From Prevotella sp. (GTDB taxonomy: Bacteria; Bacteroidota; Bacteroidia; Bacteroidales; Bacteroidaceae), in NCBI GenBank assembly GCA_021636625.1, contig JAJWLX010000001.1:1-64000 (forward strand): DNA of 64,000 nt, in the 5' to 3' direction. Made by a program: the position numbers and the translations under genes. Shown piece after piece: positions 21,647 through 30,556 of the stretch (positions are counted from its first letter, which is position 1; each line of letters opens with the position of its first letter). Below the pieces are notes generated by a model. It was not told where the DNA came from. It saw only the letters and a program-made list of their open reading frames with translations, and did not search any database.

Positions 21647-23026
21647 ATGTCTAAAATGTTAATTAAAGGCGGAACTATTGTCAATGAAGGTCGCTCATTC
21701 CTGGGTGATCTTCTTGTCGATGGTGAAGTGATATCTGATATATTTGAAGGCATGGCTCCCCGTGGCATCTACGATGAAGTAGTGGATGCTACGGGGTGTT
21801 TCGTTTTGCCGGGTGTAATAGATGACCATGTTCATTTCCGTGAGCCGGGACTTACCCGCAAGGCGGATATCGAGAGTGAGAGCCGCGCGGCTGCCTATGG
21901 CGGCGTGACTTCCTATATGGAAATGCCCAATACCGTGCCGCAGACTACCGAACTGCAGGCGTGGAATGACAAGAGAAAGCTGGGCGCAGAGAAGAGTCAT
22001 GTAAACTACAGCTTCTTCTATGGTGCCACCAATGACAACGTGGATTCCTTTGCCCAGCTGGATATGCACCATGTGCCAGGCATCAAGCTCTTCATGGGTT
22101 CCAGCACCGGTAATATGCTGGTGGATAAGATGGAATCGCTGAAGCGCGTCTTCAAGACGGCTAAGGAATTGAACCTGCCGGTGATGACGCACTGCGAGGA
22201 TACCGGAATCATCAACCGCAACATGGCAGAGGCTAAGGCTAAGTATGGAGAGGATCCTGCCGTGGAGCATCATCCGGAAATCCGCAGCGAAGAGGCATGC
22301 TATGAGAGCAGCAAACTCGCAGTGGAATTAGCCCGCGAGTTTGGTACCCGTCTGCATATCGCCCATGTTACGACAGCCCGGGAGCTGGAACTCTTCGCCC
22401 ATCAGAACGGAAAGGCGAATGAGCATTCCGGAGATGGCATCCCTCTTCCTCAGATTACCGGAGAGGCGGTGATTGCGCATCTCGTCTTCTCGGATGCCGA
22501 CTATGCTACGAAGAAGGCGCTCATCAAGTGCAATCCTGCCATCAAGACCCTGGCAGACCGTGATGCCTTGCGCAAGGCGCTCAACGACGGAACCATTGCC
22601 ACCATCGGTACCGACCATGCTCCACACGAGTGGAAGGACAAGCAGGGGGGATGTGCCAAGGCGGCTTCGGGTATGCCGATGGTGCAGTTCTCGCTCGTTT
22701 CCATGCTGGAACTTGTAGATGAAGGCGTGCTTACCATCGAACGGATGGTTGAGTTGATGGCGCATCAGCCGGCTCAGCTCTTCCGGGTAGCCCAGCGTGG
22801 TTTCCTGCGCAAGGGTTATCAGGCAGATATCGTCATCGTGAAGCCTCATTCTCCATGGACCGTTACAAAGGATGTCATCCAGAGCAAGTGCAAGTGGAGT
22901 CCGATGGAGGGACATGAATATCAGTGGCAGGTGGAGCAGACCTTCTGCAATGGTCACCTTGTCTATAACAAGGGTGCCTTTGATGCAGCCTACCGTGGCG
23001 AGGAGATGACTTATGACAAAAGATAG
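21647..23026 (+). CDS. pyrC: Dihydroorotase
   Basis: A 459-residue amidohydrolase of the pyrimidine pathway, converting carbamoyl-aspartate to dihydroorotate. VIDDHVHFREPGLTRK near residue 60 contains the HxH metal site, THCEDTG and HIAHVTTARE supply further His ligands, and GTDHAPHEWKDKQGG near residue 325 is the class I dihydroorotase signature. Length and motifs favour dihydroorotase over allantoinase or hydantoinase. Its last 14 bases overlap the start of the MetH-reactivation-like gene. Confidence 0.92.
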   Translation: MSKMLIKGGTIVNEGRSFLGDLLVDGEVISDIFEGMAPRGIYDEVVDATGCFVLPGVIDDHVHFREPGLTRKADIESESRAAAYGGVTSYMEMPNTVPQTTELQAWNDKRKLGAEKSHVNYSFFYGATNDNVDSFAQLDMHHVPGIKLFMGSSTGNMLVDKMESLKRVFKTAKELNLPVMTHCEDTGIINRNMAEAKAKYGEDPAVEHHPEIRSEEACYESSKLAVELAREFGTRLHIAHVTTARELELFAHQNGKANEHSGDGIPLPQITGEAVIAHLVFSDADYATKKALIKCNPAIKTLADRDALRKALNDGTIATIGTDHAPHEWKDKQGGCAKAASGMPMVQFSLVSMLELVDEGVLTIERMVELMAHQPAQLFRVAQRGFLRKGYQADIVIVKPHSPWTVTKDVIQSKCKWSPMEGHEYQWQVEQTFCNGHLVYNKGAFDAAYRGEEMTYDKR

Positions 23027-23843
23027 AATCGTTAGGCAATACGGAATATCAGAACTGGTGCCTTATATCAACTGGCTCTATTTCTATCATGCCTGGGGAT
23101 TGAGCGGAAAGCCACGCAGCGACAAGGAGAAGATGCAGCAGGAAGCGCTGGATATGCTTGCCTCCTGGGAGGACAGGTTTCACAGCCATGCCATCTTCCA
23201 GCTCTTCGATGCCAACAGCGATGGGGATGATATCCTGTTTCTGGATCAGCAGCTCCGTTTTCCGATGCTCCGCCAGCAGCATCCATCTGCTCCGGGCGCA
23301 CCGAATCTCTGTCTGGCTGATTTCATCCGCCCACTGGCTCACGGGGAGAAAGACCAGATCGGGGTGTTCTGTTCTACGGTAGATGGAGGTATCATGGATG
23401 CCTACCGGCACGATGATTATCTCAACATGCTGGCACAGACCCTGAGCGACCGACTGGCAGAGGCTACTGCCGAGAAACTGCACGAAGAGGTAAGAAAGGC
23501 TTACTGGGGCTATGCACCGGAAGAACATCTTACCATCGAACAGCAGCATCGGGAGGAGTATCAGGGCATCCGACCAGCCATCGGCTATCCTTCGCTGCCG
23601 GATACGAGTGCAAATTTCCTCATCGACCAGCTTCTCGATATGAAGCAGGTGGGCATCCGACTCACGGAAAGCGGAATGATGACGCCCCATGCCAGTGTGT
23701 CGGGACTGATGTTCGCTCATCCCATGGCTAGATATTTCGAACTGGGTAAGATCGGGGATGACCAGCTGAGGGATTATGCTCGCCGCAGGGGCGTTCCCGT
23801 GGAACTGATGAAAAGGTTCCTGCAGTCGAGCCTGCTGAAATAG
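23013..23843 (+). CDS. Stand-alone vitamin B12-dependent methionine synthase activation domain protein
   Basis: A 276-residue cytoplasmic protein. Residues ~185-260 match the S-adenosylmethionine-binding reactivation domain found at the C terminus of MetH: GIRPAIGYPSLPDTS, then LTESGMMTPHASVSGLMFAHP and ARYFELGKIGDDQLRDYA. No cobalamin- or methyltetrahydrofolate-binding domain is present, so it is a separate reactivation module that would work with a MetH lacking that domain encoded elsewhere. It overlaps dihydroorotase by 14 bases, so translation is probably coupled. Confidence 0.85.
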   Translation: MTKDRIVRQYGISELVPYINWLYFYHAWGLSGKPRSDKEKMQQEALDMLASWEDRFHSHAIFQLFDANSDGDDILFLDQQLRFPMLRQQHPSAPGAPNLCLADFIRPLAHGEKDQIGVFCSTVDGGIMDAYRHDDYLNMLAQTLSDRLAEATAEKLHEEVRKAYWGYAPEEHLTIEQQHREEYQGIRPAIGYPSLPDTSANFLIDQLLDMKQVGIRLTESGMMTPHASVSGLMFAHPMARYFELGKIGDDQLRDYARRRGVPVELMKRFLQSSLLK

Positions 23844-23905
23844 AAGGTGAGAAGATGATGTTAGTAATCAGAAGTTAGAGAAGATAAAAAAGATAGTTTT
23901 TAACA

Positions 23906-25138
23906 ATGATAGCTAGATTATTGATTCCCGTGATTGTGCTCACGGTATTGCCCTATCTCTGGATAGACCGGAAATACCTGCATATTCCTAAGGGAAAACG
24001 AAAGATACTATATTGGTTGCCTGCTGCCATCGTGATAGGATACACTGCCTATCTCACCCTGGAGCCTGACTTCCTGCCTGCCAATCCGGTGTTCATAGAC
24101 ATCTGGTTTGGCATGATGGCACTGTTGGCTGTGCCGCAGTTTGTCTTTGCCTTCACCAGTTTTGTGGGATGGGAATGTATGAAGCTCTCCCGCTGCTTCA
24201 AGGCAAAAAAAGGGGATGGCAGGTTTGGAGGCAGTGTGCATCGGGCACGCAACTGGGGAAAACTGGTAGGAATCTTCCTTGCCGTATGGGCTTTCTTCAG
24301 TTTCATCTATGGCTTTACGATGGGGGTACGACAGTTTCAGGTGAAGCATCTCACGGTCTATGTGCCCGATTTGCCTGAGGCGTTTGAGGGTTACCGCATC
24401 GTGCATTTCAGCGATATCCATGTAGGTTCCTATTATGGATGGCGCAGACACATGCCTCAGCGGGATGTAGATAGCATCAATGCCCAGCATCCCGACCTGA
24501 TTTGCTTTACGGGTGATCTGCAGAATGTGAGACCGGAGGAACTGGTTCCTTTCAAGAAGACATTGAGTGGTCTGAAGGCGAAGGATGGCGTGGTGAGCGT
24601 ATTGGGCAATCACGATTACACCTATTATATGAATGTGGATGACGAGGCTGAAATCCGCAGGATAGAAGAAAAGGTGCAGCAGACAGAACGGGAGATGGGA
24701 TGGCATCTGCTGATGAACGAGCACTTCGTGCTGCATCGCGGCAAGGATTCCATCTATGTAGCCGGTACCGAAAACTTCAAGAAGCCTTCGCGTGCAGAGG
24801 TGGCACAGGCACTCTACGGTATAAAGAAAGGACAGTTTGTGCTGATGCTCCAGCATATTCCGGAGATGTGGAAAGACATGACGCCTTCGCGTATCAACGA
24901 GAAATATGGTTCGAAGGACAGCGTGCTGGTGGCTCCACAGCTTACCCTGAGCGGACATACCCATGGCGGACAGGTTTCTGTTCTCGGCTTGCGCCCGTCT
25001 ATGTTCTCGGCTTTCGATTACGGACTCTATGAGCGCGAGGGATGCCAGCTCTATACCACAGCTGGATTGGGAGGAACCATTCCAATCCGCATCGGAGCAA
25101 CTCCTGAAATAGTAGTCATCACATTGAAACGAAAATAA
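23906..25138 (+). CDS. Membrane-anchored metallophosphoesterase (YkuE/YaeI-like)
   Basis: A 410-residue protein with four or five hydrophobic helices in the first ~145 residues, then a calcineurin-like domain. Metal-ligand motifs occur in order: HFSDIHVGS, FTGDLQN, LGNHDYTY, and GHTHGGQ near residue 355. Membrane-linked members act on phospholipid-type substrates, but the actual substrate is unknown. It begins 62 bases after the MetH-type gene and is followed by an acyltransferase, which supports an envelope-lipid role. Confidence 0.88.
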   Translation: MIARLLIPVIVLTVLPYLWIDRKYLHIPKGKRKILYWLPAAIVIGYTAYLTLEPDFLPANPVFIDIWFGMMALLAVPQFVFAFTSFVGWECMKLSRCFKAKKGDGRFGGSVHRARNWGKLVGIFLAVWAFFSFIYGFTMGVRQFQVKHLTVYVPDLPEAFEGYRIVHFSDIHVGSYYGWRRHMPQRDVDSINAQHPDLICFTGDLQNVRPEELVPFKKTLSGLKAKDGVVSVLGNHDYTYYMNVDDEAEIRRIEEKVQQTEREMGWHLLMNEHFVLHRGKDSIYVAGTENFKKPSRAEVAQALYGIKKGQFVLMLQHIPEMWKDMTPSRINEKYGSKDSVLVAPQLTLSGHTHGGQVSVLGLRPSMFSAFDYGLYEREGCQLYTTAGLGGTIPIRIGATPEIVVITLKRK

Positions 25139-25182
25139 GATGATCAAATTACGATCTTCCAATAATTCATGAAATTGCGATT

Positions 25183-25941
25183 ATGAAGTACTTATATCGA
25201 TTATATCAGCTTTTGATATGTTTGCCGATTCTTGTTCTGGCAAGCATCCTGACCAGTCTTGTTACCGTGATAGGCTGCAGACTGGGCAATGGCCATTTCT
25301 GGGGATATTATCCCGGCAAGTGGTGGTCTATCCTGTGGATCCGTCTCCTTCTCCTGCCGGTGAAGGTAGAGGGTAGGGAACATCTGAAGAAGAATCAGAG
25401 TTATGTGTTTGTAGCCAATCATCAGGGTGCTTTCGACATCTTCCTGATCTACGGCTTCCTGGGACGTAACTTCAAGTGGATGATGAAGAAGGGCATCCGC
25501 AAGATTCCTCTGGTAGGTTTGGCTTGCGAGTATGCTCATCATATCTTTATCGACAAGAGTGGACCTTCCAAGATCCGTGCTTCCTATGACAGGGCGCGCG
25601 AGGTATTGAAGGAGGGTATGTCGCTGGTGGTATTCCCGGAGGGTGCCCGCAGCTTTACCGGTCACATGGGCGTGTTCCGCCGAGGTGCCTTCATGCTTGC
25701 CGACGAATTGCAGTTGCCGGTTTGCCCGCTTACCATCAATGGCAGTTTCAACGTCAAGCCCCGCATGAAGGATATCTACTGGGCATTCTGGCATCCGTTG
25801 AAGCTCACTATCCATGAACCGATCGAACCGATGGGCAAGGGTCCTGAGAATATCAAGAACCAGATGACCAAGAGCTATGATGCCATCATGAGTGGACTGG
25901 TGAAGGAATATCAGGGATTCGTGGAGAATCCTGACCAATAA
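25183..25941 (+). CDS. 1-acyl-sn-glycerol-3-phosphate acyltransferase (PlsC family)
   Basis: A 252-residue enzyme that would transfer the second acyl chain to make phosphatidate. An N-terminal membrane segment precedes the NHQGAFD (HX4D) catalytic motif at about residue 83 and FPEGARS near 148, the glycerol-phosphate-binding motif. The start at 25183 directly precedes YRLYQLLICLPILVL. It lies between the phosphoesterase and the glycosyltransferase on the same strand with short gaps. Confidence 0.92.
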   Translation: MKYLYRLYQLLICLPILVLASILTSLVTVIGCRLGNGHFWGYYPGKWWSILWIRLLLLPVKVEGREHLKKNQSYVFVANHQGAFDIFLIYGFLGRNFKWMMKKGIRKIPLVGLACEYAHHIFIDKSGPSKIRASYDRAREVLKEGMSLVVFPEGARSFTGHMGVFRRGAFMLADELQLPVCPLTINGSFNVKPRMKDIYWAFWHPLKLTIHEPIEPMGKGPENIKNQMTKSYDAIMSGLVKEYQGFVENPDQ

Positions 25942-25961
25942 ATATATTAAATTAGAACATT

Positions 25962-26702
25962 ATGAGTGACAGTATCGTAATCATTCCTACATACAACGAA
26001 AAGGAAAATATAGAAAAAATCATCCGTGCCGTTTTTGGCCTGGAGAAGAAATTCGACATCCTTGTTATCGATGACGGTAGTCCGGACGGAACAGCAGACA
26101 TCGTTAAGAAGCTGATGGCCGATGAGTTTGCCGACCGTCTCCATATCCTGGAGCGTTCGGGTAAGCTGGGCTTGGGCACAGCCTATATCATGGGCTTCAA
26201 ATGGTCGCTGAAGCAGGGTTATGACTTCATCTTCGAGATGGATGCCGACTTCAGCCACGATCCTAATGATCTGCCTCGCCTCTATGCGGCTACCCACGAT
26301 GAGGGCTACGATGTAGCCATCGGTTCCCGTTATGTTTCGGGTGTCAACGTGGTGAACTGGCCTATCGGTCGCGTATTGATGAGCTATTTCGCTTCCAAGT
26401 ACGTGCGTTTCGTTACCGGTTTCAAGGTACATGATACCACAGCAGGATTCGTCTGCTATCGCCGCAAGGTATTGGAGACTATCAATCTTGATGCCATCCG
26501 CTTCAAGGGCTATGGTTTCCAGATTGAGATGAAGTTCACTTCCTATAAGATTGGTTTCAAGATCAAGGAGGTGCCGGTTATCTTTGTGAATCGCCGTGAG
26601 GGAGTGAGCAAGATGAGTGGCGGTATCTTTGGAGAGGCTTTCTTCGGCGTGATGAGACTGCGTCTCGATGGATGGTTCAAGAAATATCCGAAATTGAAGT
26701 AA
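25962..26702 (+). CDS. Polyprenol monophosphomannose synthase-like glycosyltransferase (GT2)
   Basis: A 246-residue cytoplasmic GT-A enzyme. IVIIPTYNEKENI near the start, DDGSPDGTADI near residue 35 and FEMDADFSHDP near 90 are the nucleotide-sugar and DxD motifs of dolichol/polyprenol-phosphate mannosyltransferases. There is no C-terminal membrane region, as in soluble Dpm1-type enzymes. The product would be a lipid-linked sugar donor. Its end overlaps the longest mfd frame by 31 bases. Confidence 0.9.
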   Translation: MSDSIVIIPTYNEKENIEKIIRAVFGLEKKFDILVIDDGSPDGTADIVKKLMADEFADRLHILERSGKLGLGTAYIMGFKWSLKQGYDFIFEMDADFSHDPNDLPRLYAATHDEGYDVAIGSRYVSGVNVVNWPIGRVLMSYFASKYVRFVTGFKVHDTTAGFVCYRRKVLETINLDAIRFKGYGFQIEMKFTSYKIGFKIKEVPVIFVNRREGVSKMSGGIFGEAFFGVMRLRLDGWFKKYPKLK

Positions 26703-29700
26703 AAGTGACATTACAGGAAATTGCAAAACTATACGGGCGTTCGCCACAGGCGAATGCCCTCTTTGATTTATTGAAGAAGAAGTCGGTTCATTCTGTCTTT
26801 CTTCAGGGATTGGTGTGCTCTTCTGCCTCGGTGTTCTTCGGTTCGCTGCAGGCTAAGATGAAGCGCACCGTGCTTTTCGTGCTCAATGATGCTGATGAAG
26901 CGGGGTATTTCTATCATGATCTTACGCAGATGCTGGGACAGGAGAGCGTCTTTTTCTTTCCTTCCAGCTACCGACGCGCCATCAAGTATGGTCAGCGGGA
27001 TGCGGCTAACGAAATCCTGAGAACGGAAGTGCTGGCACGATTGTCGGCTGGCAAGCAAATCTATATCGTTTCTTATCCGGATGCCCTGGCTGAGCTCGTG
27101 GTTTCCAAGCAGATTCTGGATGAGAGAATCCTCAAACTTACTGTCGGACAACAGACTGCACAGGTGGATATCGTGCATCAGTTGCGTGATTTCGGACTTC
27201 AGGAGACTGATTACGTCTATGAACCGGGACAGTTTGCCGTTCGTGGAAGCATTCTCGACGTCTATTCCTACAGTTGCGAATATCCGTTCCGTATCGATTT
27301 CTTCGGTGATGAGATTGATACCATCCGCACCTTCAATATCGAAGACCAGCTTTCGAAGGATAAGCGTGATGCCATTGAAATCGTTCCGGAACTTGCTGCC
27401 GAACAGAGCGTGAAGCAGTGTTTCCTTCATTTCCTGGATGCGGATGCACTCGTGGTGATGAATGACTATACGCTGCTGCACGACCGCATAGAGCAGATTT
27501 ACAAGGATGGTTTCTCTACCCAGAGTCTGACCGAACAGTTGGAAGGTGCCACCGAGATGGAGGCAGAGAAGATCAGAAGGGAGATGACGGCTGAGCTGAA
27601 TCTCGTTTCCGCTTCAGATTTTCAGCATGCGCTGGTTGAGCACGTACGTATTGAATTCGGCAAGCAGTCTGAGGGTGATGTTGCCAGGAAGCAGGAGCAT
27701 CTGTTGACTGCCAAGGGCGATAACCAGGCTCTCATCGCTTTTGATATGGCACCGCAGCCGCTGTTTCACAAGAATTTCAATCTCCTTGCCCAGACTCTTG
27801 AAGATTATCAGCTTCAGGGCTATACCTTATATATATTGGCAGACAGCCAGAAGCAGCAGGAACGGCTGAAGGATATCTTCGACAGTGAGGAGCTGAAAAG
27901 GTATCAAATCCGTTTTACCCCTGTAGAGAAAACCATCCACGAGGGATTCGTGGATCATGAGAAGCATGCCTGCTTCTTTACCGATCACCAGATCTTCGAC
28001 CGATTCCATAAATACAACCTCCGTTCAGACTCGGCAAGAGCCGGAAAGATGGCGCTCACCATGAAGGAGTTGCAGGAGATGGATTATGGCGACTTCATCG
28101 TGCATGTGGATTATGGTATCGGAAAGTTCGGCGGACTGGTGCGTGTGCCTACCGGCGACAGCTATCAGGAGATGATCCGCATCGTGTATAAGAACAACGA
28201 CAAGGTGGATGTGAGCATCCACTCGCTCTATAAGATCAGTAAATACCGCAGAAGCGATACCGGTGAACCACCACGCCTCTCTACCCTGGGAACAGGTGCC
28301 TGGGACCGGTTGAAGGAGAAGGCAAAGAAGCGAATCAAGGATATCGCCCGCGACCTGATCAAACTCTATGCGCAACGCCGGCGTGAAAAGGGATTTGCCT
28401 ATAGTGCAGACAGTTATCTGCAGCATGAGCTGGAGGCTTCGTTCCTCTATGAAGATACCCCCGACCAGAGCAAGGCTACGGCTGACGTGAAGAAAGACAT
28501 GGAAAGCGGTAGGCCGATGGACCGTCTGGTGTGTGGAGATGTGGGATTCGGTAAGACGGAGGTTGCCATCCGTGCTGCCTTCAAGGCGGCTTGCGATGGA
28601 AAGCAGGTGGCTGTGCTGGTGCCTACCACGGTGCTTGCCTACCAGCATTACCAGACCTTCAAGCATCGACTGGAGGGACTTCCTGTTTCTCTGGAATATC
28701 TGAGCCGTGCCCGTACTGCCAAGGATACCAGGCGCATTCTGGAAGAACTGAAGGAGGGCAAGGTGGATATCCTGATTGGTACCCACAAACTGATATCGAA
28801 GTCGGTACAGTGGCACGACCTGGGATTGCTGATCATTGATGAGGAGCAGAAGTTTGGTGTATCTACCAAGGAAAAACTTCGCCAGCTGAAGGTGAATGTG
28901 GATACCCTTACTATGAGTGCTACTCCGATTCCGAGAACCCTGCAGTTCTCGCTGATGGGAGCCCGCGATATGAGTATCATGCGTACACCGCCACCTAACC
29001 GTTATCCTATTCAGACCGAGGTCATCACCTTCGACAAGTCGGTGATTGCCGATGCCATCAATTTTGAGATGAGCCGTAACGGTCAGGTGTTCTTCGTCTG
29101 CGACCGTATCGCCAAACTGACCGAGCTGAAATTGCTCATCGAGAAACTGGTGCCAGACTGTCGCGTAGCCATCGGACATGGACAGATGAAGCCGGAGGAA
29201 CTGGAGAAGATCATCATGGGATTCATCAATTACGACTATGATCTGCTCCTTTCTACTACCATCGTAGAGAACGGAATCGATATTTCCAATGCCAATACCA
29301 TCATCGTGAATGATGCCCACCGTTTCGGATTGAGCGACCTGCACCAGATGAGAGGTAGGGTAGGGCGTAGCAACAAGAAGGCTTTCTGCTATCTGATAGC
29401 TCCGGCCAAGGCATGTCTTACTCCGGAATCCCGTCGCCGTCTGGAAGCACTGGAAACCTTCAGTGACCTGGGTAGCGGTTTTAATCTGGCTATGCAGGAC
29501 CTGGATATTCGTGGTGCTGGTAATCTGCTGGGTTCTGAACAGAGTGGATTCATGGAAGATCTGGGTTACGAGACTTATCAGAAGATTCTCTCCCAGGCTG
29601 TCACCGAGTTGAAGAACGAGGAGTTCAACGACCTGTATCAGCAGGAGATGGATGAAGGAAAGCAGCTCACGGGTGATGACTTCGTGGATGACTGTGCCGT

Positions 29701-30151
29701 GGAGAGTGACTTGGAGACCTATTTCCCGGATACCTACGTGCCGGGTAGTTCGGAGCGAATGCTGCTCTACCGTGAACTCGACCATCTGCAGAGTGAAGAG
29801 GAGGTGGCTGAATTCCGCAAGCGAATGATCGACCGTTTCGGTCCGGTTCCTAGGGAGGCGGATGAGCTGATGTGTGTGGTAGGTCTGCGCCGACTGGGCA
29901 AGTCGCTGGGTTGTGAGAAGATCATGCTCAAGCAGGGTACCATGCAGCTGCAGTTTGTGAGCAATGTGAATAGTCCGTTCTATCGCAGCGAGATGTTCTC
30001 CCGTGTACTCGCTTATGCCACTACCCATATCCAGGATTGTGCCTTGAAGGAAAAGAACAACAAGCGATACCTTCGCATCCGTGATATGAAGAGTGTGGAA
30101 CAGGCAAAGAATCTGCTGAGTTTCATTTCTCAGATCAAGGTGAACGACTAG
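26672..30151 (+). CDS. mfd: Transcription-repair coupling factor
   Basis: A 1159-residue ATP-dependent translocase that removes stalled RNA polymerase and recruits UvrA. The UvrB-like N-terminal region (YVYEPGQFAVRGSILDVYS) comes first, then the polymerase-binding domain (GDFIVHVDYGIGKFGG near 475), the translocase with GDVGFGKTE (Walker A) and LIIDEEQKFGV (DEEQ box), and the C-terminal TRCF domain. The ATG at 26672 overlaps the upstream gene by 31 bases; a GTG at 26705 or TTG at 26711 is also possible and would remove the overlap. Confidence 0.96.
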   Translation: MVQEISEIEVKVTLQEIAKLYGRSPQANALFDLLKKKSVHSVFLQGLVCSSASVFFGSLQAKMKRTVLFVLNDADEAGYFYHDLTQMLGQESVFFFPSSYRRAIKYGQRDAANEILRTEVLARLSAGKQIYIVSYPDALAELVVSKQILDERILKLTVGQQTAQVDIVHQLRDFGLQETDYVYEPGQFAVRGSILDVYSYSCEYPFRIDFFGDEIDTIRTFNIEDQLSKDKRDAIEIVPELAAEQSVKQCFLHFLDADALVVMNDYTLLHDRIEQIYKDGFSTQSLTEQLEGATEMEAEKIRREMTAELNLVSASDFQHALVEHVRIEFGKQSEGDVARKQEHLLTAKGDNQALIAFDMAPQPLFHKNFNLLAQTLEDYQLQGYTLYILADSQKQQERLKDIFDSEELKRYQIRFTPVEKTIHEGFVDHEKHACFFTDHQIFDRFHKYNLRSDSARAGKMALTMKELQEMDYGDFIVHVDYGIGKFGGLVRVPTGDSYQEMIRIVYKNNDKVDVSIHSLYKISKYRRSDTGEPPRLSTLGTGAWDRLKEKAKKRIKDIARDLIKLYAQRRREKGFAYSADSYLQHELEASFLYEDTPDQSKATADVKKDMESGRPMDRLVCGDVGFGKTEVAIRAAFKAACDGKQVAVLVPTTVLAYQHYQTFKHRLEGLPVSLEYLSRARTAKDTRRILEELKEGKVDILIGTHKLISKSVQWHDLGLLIIDEEQKFGVSTKEKLRQLKVNVDTLTMSATPIPRTLQFSLMGARDMSIMRTPPPNRYPIQTEVITFDKSVIADAINFEMSRNGQVFFVCDRIAKLTELKLLIEKLVPDCRVAIGHGQMKPEELEKIIMGFINYDYDLLLSTTIVENGIDISNANTIIVNDAHRFGLSDLHQMRGRVGRSNKKAFCYLIAPAKACLTPESRRRLEALETFSDLGSGFNLAMQDLDIRGAGNLLGSEQSGFMEDLGYETYQKILSQAVTELKNEEFNDLYQQEMDEGKQLTGDDFVDDCAVESDLETYFPDTYVPGSSERMLLYRELDHLQSEEEVAEFRKRMIDRFGPVPREADELMCVVGLRRLGKSLGCEKIMLKQGTMQLQFVSNVNSPFYRSEMFSRVLAYATTHIQDCALKEKNNKRYLRIRDMKSVEQAKNLLSFISQIKVND

Positions 30152-30219
30152 AAGTGAAACTTCTGCAAGTTTTTCAGCTTCAACTGAAAAAAATAGCGTG
30201 AACTGAAATCAATAAAAAA

Positions 30220-30270
30220 AAAGCATTGGAATTCTGATTCTCTTATCAGATTTTCCGATGCTTTATATTT
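30220..30270. terminator. Bidirectional hairpin after mfd
   Basis: AAAGCATTGGA (30220-30230) pairs with TCCGATGCTTT (30254-30264), with an inner TCTGAT/ATCAGA stem. Nine or more A precede it on the plus strand, so on the minus strand it ends in a strong U tract; plus-strand tailing is weaker. Confidence 0.75.
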
Positions 30271-30320
30271 TTGTATAAGTAAAAGATGATGAATAGCGTT
30301 TCACAACGCCTTTGTTTTAA
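30220..30320 (-). ncRNA. Candidate small RNA (promoter-hairpin-terminator unit without a gene)
   Basis: On the minus strand a -7 box at 30327-30334 is followed by about 100 bases with no open frame, containing a small GCGTT/AACGC hairpin (30296-30309), and then the long hairpin with U tract at 30220-30264. It lies between mfd and trpB. The unit is seen in sequence; that it is transcribed is inferred. Confidence 0.35.
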
Positions 30321-30326
30321 CTGATG

Positions 30327-30334
30327 CAAAGGTA
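30327..30334 (-). promoter_or_regulatory. Orphan minus-strand -7 box
   Basis: TACCTTTG on the minus strand, with no minus-strand gene downstream except the candidate small RNA. Confidence 0.45.
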
Positions 30335-30514
30335 CGAAGAAAATGAAAAACATAGGGGGAATAATTGTTGTTAGTAGGGGCGAAAACTGATAAAAGTACA
30401 CTTATAAAACATTAAATAATCCTTATGCGATAATAATTACTCCTATTTTATGCTCAAAATACATCAAATTCATTAAAAAAACAGGGAATATTTCTGTATT
30501 TCATTTTTTATTTG

Positions 30515-30522
30515 TACTTTTG
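30515..30522 (+). promoter_or_regulatory. -7 box for trpB
   Basis: TACTTTTG lies 35 bases before the ATG at 30557. Confidence 0.55.
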
Positions 30523-30556
30523 TGGCTAGAATTAACAATTTAATAAAAACATATAC

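Noticed and set aside
28025..30028. 667-codon minus-strand frame opposite mfd
   Set aside because: mfd has clear catalytic motifs on the plus strand; the antisense frame is a by-product of its codon use and shows no domain.
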